Shown: piece after piece, positions 57,712 to 64,000 of the stretch | Numbering within the stretch: the first letter of the stretch is position 1 | Layout: each line of letters opens with the position of its first letter | Source: Echiichthys vipera | Taxonomy: Eukaryota; Chordata; Actinopteri; Perciformes; Trachinidae | DNA length: 64,000 bases | Reading direction: 5' to 3' | Assembly (NCBI GenBank): GCA_963691815.1 | Contig: OY829662.1 | Coordinates: forward strand, 19,870,276-19,934,275 | Made by a program: the position numbers and the translations under genes | Notes under the pieces: generated by a model | Seen by the model: the letters and a program-made list of their open reading frames with translations, nothing else | What the model was told of the DNA's origin: nothing | Database searches by the model: none

Positions 57712-59100
57712 ATTTAACAAATAACCCCTAGATCAACCCTCTCCTTGGATATGTGTACAAACTATTACTTTAAAAGAAGAAATACAATGTTTTTACCTGT
57801 TACCTGCTTGTAGAGTTTAGTTAACCATAGATACGAAATGGCAGGATAATAGAGAGAGTGAGTCACTTCATCCTTTGTGACGCTGCATGGATCAGTCACA
57901 TGGTGGCCAGCATCTCGAGACAATTAAACTTCGTGGTCTCTTAACTTGTGATTCATCTCAAATCACGGCAGCGTTATGAATGGATACAAATAAAACTCTG
58001 CTGTTCTTTCTCACACACACACACACAAACACACACACAGTATGATTCACTCCTCTACTGAGAGAAGTGGTGTGATTCATCCTGATCCTTGCTGTGGCAG
58101 TGGCATTAAAGCAGATGCTGCTACAGTACAGTATGAGGGACCAAAGTGTTGATTTAAAGAAAAGAAACTCCTTGACTCCTCGCCCCCCATGAGGCCCAGT
58201 CAACCCTTGAGCGGCGCACTCATCCACCCTGAATCGACTTGTTCTCTTTCTCCTTTTAAGAATGTACGACCCGATTATCAAGCGAAATATGAAAGACACG
58301 TTCAAGGATAACGTGTCTTGCCCTTCATTCTGTTGTTGCAGATTTGTTTTCCCGTTGGTTTATATTATGAACATTACACTTTCGGAGTCAGTATTTTTTC
58401 TAACAGATATGTTATTTTGTAGCACTTATTAGATGTAATATGAATGCACTCAAAGAGTGTACCACAGTTCAAGTGCCTGTGTACAGTGTCAGGTCTTTCA
58501 GTTTAGGAGTTTGACTTTATATACATTGTTTTGCAGTTTCTCCACTTATTTTATGTGCATTTCTTTGGTATTTTGAGAGCTAATGAAGGTTTTTGGAGAC
58601 GCAAGTAAACTGTATAAATCTGGCACCAATATAAAGGTTGACAATGAAGACATACTGTATGTTATGCTATAAATACTGGCAGCCAATAGGGTCATGTAGC
58701 ATTACAAAAACATATACAGGTAACCTGAGACTTCTACTCCAAATCTCACATATGCTATCAGTCAATAGAATTCAGCTCTACTGTACAGTAAGTTTCATCA
58801 TGTACGTACCTCCATTTTAGAGGCGACAATACGCGTAATCTGCCGTAAGATGAAATCTTCTGGGGAGGTATCAATACAAACTTTGACACAGACGGATCGT
58901 GGACCTGCTCCCAAAGAAGCTGAATGTCACCTGTACTTACCTACTAATGTAAAATGCTTTGTGTAAATGTGAATTTCTTAGAGTTGATACAACATACAAA
59001 AAAAACACACTATAAAATGTAAAAAAACTAATAAAATGTGTGCAAATGAAATGAGCATCTGTAATACAATAAAGGGAGATGTCATTACAGTATGTGTCCA
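57712..59100 (+). other. 3'-UTR-like AT-rich stretch ending in a polyadenylation signal
   Basis: The stretch from about 58300 is AT-rich, non-repetitive and lacks long frames. AATATAAAG at 58629 and AATACAATAAAGG at about 59064 look like polyadenylation signals. It could be the 3' UTR of ngfr or of another + strand transcript. This rests on composition and hexamers only. Confidence 0.25.
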
Positions 59101-59509
59101 GTGTGTCTCTGTAGATAAATGAAGGTGATGCATGTACACATTTAAGACTTCATTTGAGTAAAAATATCCAAAATTTAAAGTAAGTGACCTTAAAGAATTA
59201 AAGGTACTCATTGAGAATTAAAATGTTCTCTATCAGTGTTTGATATTACATGTGATGTTTCTTTATTGATATTATATACATTTACTGCTGCAGGCGTTTA
59301 ATGTGGTGCTCATTTTAACTCCTTTATATACTGTTGGGTAGGTTAATCTAAAGAAATGCATCATATTCTATAAGATCATGTTTGGTTTTTAAAGAGTTTA
59401 GGTAGCGGGTAGTAGTGGGGGAATTTTCTCAATCCCATAAAGGAACACTTCATCCTTCAGTTGATCAGACACCACATCTGGAAATATTCAGTTTTCACTG
59501 GACATCTGA

Positions 59510-59655
59510 AAAGTAACTAAAGCTCTCAGATAAATGTATTGGAGTAAAAAGTAGAATATCTGCCTTTGAGATGTAGTTGAGTAGAAGTATAAAGTTGCCT
59601 GAAATGGAAATACTCAAGTAAAGTACCTCAAATTTGTACAAAAGTTCAGTACGAG
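59510..59655 (-). repeat. Inverted copy of the AAGTACTT-type fish repeat
   Basis: TTGGAGTAAAAAGTAGAATATCTGCCTTTGAGATGTAGTTGAGTAGAAGTATAAAGTTGCC...ATGGAAATACTCAAGTAAAGTACCTCAAATTTGTAC is the reverse complement of the family seen at 1896-2220 and 43295-43600. Confidence 0.7.
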
Positions 59656-60561
59656 ATCCTAGGGCTGACCTAGATCAAATAAATTCTTAGTCTCCTCAAA
59701 GAAACACTCAAAAACACAACATTAAATCTTGTAAATAGGTCATTTAGTATTAAAAGAACTTAAAATGTGGCTAATCTACTAAAGAAATTTGAGTCGGCTA
59801 ATATGAAAACAAACTAAAATGACTAAGACGGGTCAGCCCTACTACGTTCCCCCACTGTTAATCGCTTTCTTGCTGAGAGTTAGATGAGGTGCTTCAGTAG
59901 GTTAGCTTAGCTTAGCATAATGTCTGGTTATGGGAGAAGGAAATAAATAATCTTGCACATAACCAGCAAAAACTACAACATGTTTTTTTTATACTTTAGT
60001 TTTTATACGGATAAAACAAACAGATTTTTGATTTCCTTTACGCTTAGGCTACTTCCCTGTTTGCAAGCTTTATGCTAGGCTATCCGGCTACTGAAGGAAG
60101 CTTCCTATTTACCTTACAAACACAAGTATGGTATTGGTTAGATACATGACACACAAGAGTGTTACTGAAACCTCAGTGAGTTTGTACTTTAATAGAGAGA
60201 CATTTTACATTATTCCCAAAGTTGACAGTACAGACCTCAAAGTCTCTCGAGGAAATGTCCACAATACACCAAGACTTGATGTTAGACTGAAGAAATGCAC
60301 TTTAATTATTATTTTTTTTCTCCTTTTTCCAAACCACCCCAAAAGCATTTGTGAAATGAAAATGAAAATAAAAAGCTGGAACCAGAAAGTATGGCATGGC
60401 AGACCGAGAGCCAAACCACAGTCAAAAGCAGGACCATATGTGTGCGTCCACTGGACCCGGAGTGTGGTTCCCTGCAGTCTTATCACCACGTAAATATTCA
60501 GGGTTTTCTTCCAGCTACGTGTCAGAGTTGAATCCTCAATGATAAAATCTTCTTTTTTATC

Positions 60562-60575
60562 GGGGGGGGGGGGGG
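60562..60575 (+). repeat. Second homopolymer run of 14 G
   Basis: An uninterrupted G14 preceded by TTTTTTATC. It is the same length as the run at 39244. Confidence 0.95.
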
Positions 60576-63500
60576 ACTTCTATTTTTTACTTCACCGCTT
60601 TTGTAGACAAGTGTTTCTGGAAAACCAAAAAAAATCAGCCATGTGAAATGTTTCTGTGCAGCATTTTCCCTCCTTGACTGGTTTCTATATGAGCGCCTGA
60701 ATGCAGCGAAAACGACACTGAGATGTGGGTGACAGATACACTGCAGAATTTTAATTTGATCAGCAGGGAGCACTTATATGGAGACACTAATCAAACTACG
60801 TTTTTTCCCTGCGTCAAGATTAATCAAGACTGCGAGTCAGCTGAAATGGCAGAAGGAAAGGAAGTCTTAAATAGATAAAAGGAAACAGACATGCCCATTG
60901 TAAGGAAAAGCAAAAACACATTAAAATATGCTCGGGGCCATAAAACTCAAACACGACTCAAGCCATTAATATTCGTCAGCTAGGCGAATGTGATGTTGTG
61001 GTGCTCCATTGTTAATAGAGGATCTTATTAGCAATTTAAAATCAACAAATTATTGCTGGATTCAGTGTAAAAAGTAAATGCTACATGAACGAACCAATAT
61101 AATGCCAAGAGGGTTGAGCCTTCGCCCGCACCTGCTGCACTGAAATTTACAACATTGTGTCGGATAGTTTTATAGCCCCAAGACAGAAGAACAGGATGCC
61201 CTTTTTTAAAGAAATACTCCCCTGAAAATCTATCTTTACAGAGTCAAATACTCAGGTTTGAATGGTTGCTCTGAACAAGGTTTTGGCTTTTCACTTCACA
61301 GAGGAAAGCAGCTGTATTCAGCTTACATCAAAGCACAAAAAGAGACGGTCTTCTCCATAAAAACGACATCAGCTGTCATTGTTCAAAAAAGCCTGAAATC
61401 TCCCTGTTTACGTTCACATGATAAAGCTCTTTTGTGGTTGTGCAAAAAACCGAAGTAGCACGAAAACACTGCAAAACCTCTTAGGAGTGGATGGACGGCT
61501 TTACAAAGTGTCTGTGCGACTGCTGCTGCACATCCTGTCTGAAATTAAAGTCACCGTGCGATGCTTGATTTCAGGTTCATTTCTACTAGACCATGTTTAC
61601 ATGCTTTAATGCTTAACACATTGATTCTCTCATACTGTCTGAATTCACGTCTGTCTGAAACGCTCAGTTTTAGCGCCCGTCTCTTTAAGACCCCCTCCTG
61701 AAGAAGCCCAGTCTGCTCTGATTGGTCAGTGTTTCTGGGTTTCTCTTCGTCTCTGCACTGTCATTGCAACTAGGGTTTTACACAGCACAATTGTACAGGA
61801 AGTCCTGCCGGCTCGTTTAAAAGCAGAGTTCCTGAATAGGGGCTGTGTGTATTTATCTGTGGATTCAGCGTTTAGATACTTTCACAGTATTTATAAAGCA
61901 CCCTAACCAGATTTATAATTTAAAAGAAAACATGGAAATGTCACTTTCTACAATACAGGACCTTTAAAGACGTTGCTCAAGTGATCTCACGGCAATTTTT
62001 TTCCGGCTATCTCGCCTTCAGCTGCCATTCTCTGGAGCAAGTTATGTAATTATTGTTTACCTACATGCCATACTGTATCTGCTACTCAAAAGACAGATTT
62101 TTAGTGAAGTATCCCTACGGTATGGGAATGCATATATGATGTTATCAGTTCTTATGCTTCTTTTTTCCTCTTCAAAATAACTGAAGAGACATCATGGAGG
62201 TGGGAGAAGTAGTTAAGTCCCCTGAGAAACAGGAAGCACCAGGATTAATGAGAAACGTGTCTCTCGTTTTTAAAACATTAAACACTACATTTCACACCTC
62301 AAACTCTTTTTGCTGAATAGGATCAGAGGAGGTTGGAGTGGAATCAAAATGTTGAAACACTGACACACATCTGTACTGACACGTCACATGGAGTGCAGCT
62401 TCAGTCGGTCTACATCTGCACACAGTGTGAGCTGGCGTCCTGAGGGAGGATATTTTTGGAAAATGGCGTCTTTCCACACTACGGAGGAGGAAGTAAATCA
62501 GTCTTTCAAAGTACTACAAATCGTTGATCTCCACACTGTGATTTCAAAACACCTGACAAATAAAAATAATACACACTAGAGGAATAAAATGCCGCATGCA
62601 CACACAGAACTAACTGGAAACATGGGGCCATTTCTACCAAGATCTCTACTGTGTTTTCTGTTTTATCAGTGTTTTCAGACAGGTATCTGCGGAGGAAGAA
62701 ATGAGCGTGAGCTGGCTGCAGGCCTGGATATCAGCGCATGTGTGTGGGACACATGAGGAAACCATCCGGCACAGCAGCAGTTAACAAATCAAGCAATCCA
62801 ACCCCGGCCTCTCCCATCTGCCTGCACCCACGTAGTAAGAAGGGGACCACCCCGTCCCAACTCAACTTAAGTTTTATGTACAAAGACGGACTTTCATAAA
62901 AGATGCAGCTGGGAAATGAGTCCTGAGAGTGATGGCGGCCAGATGCTGCGTGAGCCCCATCCTGTAACACCTCACTCTGGTGGATAACCCGACCCACCAA
63001 GTCAAACACACCTAACCACAAACCCTCATCAGTCAGACTTATTCTAATTTATCATGTTGCACTTGTTGCTGTGGGACCTCTGAGGCACGTTTGCTGGAAA
63101 CCAAGTTAAAAAAAGAACAGTATTTTGTATCTGTGGAGAAATATGACCCTCTAGGTATCACACAGCACCACATACATCTCATGCTCTGTACCAATCCATA
63201 AATCAAATCCATATGTATACAGAGCACTGATTCTATTTACACCTTTGCAGCAGAAAGGTAAACATATCTTCACTGTATAGTTATACTCTTAAATCAACCA
63301 GGCAAATGACTTCTTACATAAACTTAAGTTGAATTATTCTTAGTTATTTATCTCTCTATTTTTAGTCTCAAATATGCTTCTGTTCTATTATGGATTTTCA
63401 TGAATGGATCTAGTTTGCTTGTTTCCTGCTCTGCTATAAAGTAATGTAGACACCATAGTTGACTAATGAAACCTTAGAGTGAGACTCGGTGGGATTGGGT

Positions 63501-64000
63501 TTGCCCACATCCATTACTTCACTGTCGCCTTGTATCAAGATAGAGATGAATAATTACAAGGCAGGGTTAGACTTTCTCTTTCTCTCTCCGAGAGAAATGA
63601 AAATGGGACTTTAATGGATGAATCTTTCTTGTTATGCCTGGCACAATTTGCTTTTTTTTTTTTTAAATTGCAGTAGAATAGATTGTTGCACAGTTCAATG
63701 GGAGAATGAACAAACTCAGTAACTCACAGTTGAATGAAATGCAGTGTAGGTACACTACAAGAGAAAGAAAGGGAAAGCATGTTGCAGCAAAGTGTACCAC
63801 CTTTGTTTTTAATTAATTGAAGACATTTCAAAGAATACTCATTTTGTTAATAGCCTTGTGCCCACTTCCTCCATGGCTTCTGAGAATGTTAGCAACAGGA
63901 GAACAATACAATTACTTACTTTGTAACAATCTACTCTATTATGTTCAAGGAAATGAATTGTATTGGACATAAAGTAGGCAGGAGGTAGACTAAGTTGTCT

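Larger units (their letters stand above)
59101..64000. other. Right flank without a recognised gene
   Basis: It contains an inverted copy of the AAGTACTT-type repeat (about 59510-59655), a fish repeat at 59895-60085, a G14 run at 60562-60575, and a dispersed-repeat-like stretch at about 61500-61970 (TTTAAGACCCCCTCCTGAAGAAGCCCAGTCTGCTCTGATTGGTCAG, ending TACAGGACCTTTAAAG). A GC-richer 290-bp minus-strand frame at 62731-63021 has no recognisable domain. Confidence 0.45.

Noticed and set aside
62731..63021. 96-codon minus-strand open frame in a GC-richer patch
   Set aside because: No motif was recognised and there is no promoter or splice evidence. Possibly an edge of an unseen gene or repeat.

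Overview
This is a vertebrate, almost certainly teleost (probably percomorph) genomic window. The evidence is a multi-exon gene with GT/AG splice sites and long introns, an AT-rich background, long CA, TA and GA microsatellites, and many fish-type interspersed repeats (hAT-like MITEs with 8-bp target duplications, non-LTR retrotransposon 3' ends, fold-back repeats).

The one gene identified with confidence lies on the + strand. It is a fish orthologue of the low-affinity neurotrophin receptor p75NTR (NGFR, TNFRSF16). Five coding exons are visible: signal peptide (20299-20337), CRD1 (24130-24292), CRD2-4 (33576-33938), stalk plus transmembrane segment (43702 or 43726 to 43963), and juxtamembrane/chopper region (45285-45502). 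Splice phases agree across all of them (0, 1, 1, 2, 1). They encode 348 residues, or 340 with an alternative acceptor. The cytoplasmic death domain, normally in the sixth exon, was not found in the 18.5 kb downstream. A good phase-compatible acceptor at 54701 opens an exon with a VDGG motif that stops after 17 codons. The receptor may therefore be truncated, or the death-domain exon may lie beyond the window or be too diverged to recognise by eye.

At the left edge, a second + strand coding block (about 1008-1726) looks like the last exon of an unrecognised gene ending in an acidic and coiled-coil C-terminus.

Layout: 1-1.8 kb, last exon of the unrecognised gene; 1.8-19.7 kb, intergenic with repeats, a 17-bp minisatellite, a retrotransposon 3' end, a (CA)n tract and a nested stack of MITEs just upstream of the promoter; 19.7-20.3 kb, NGFR promoter and 5' UTR with an E-box, a (GA)n tract, TCC runs and two short uORFs; 20.3-45.5 kb, the NGFR coding exons and four introns; 45.5-64 kb, downstream sequence with three retrotransposon 3' ends, a hAT-type MITE, the candidate terminal exon and a 3'-UTR-like stretch. 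No tRNA, rRNA, CRISPR or bacterial-type feature was seen.
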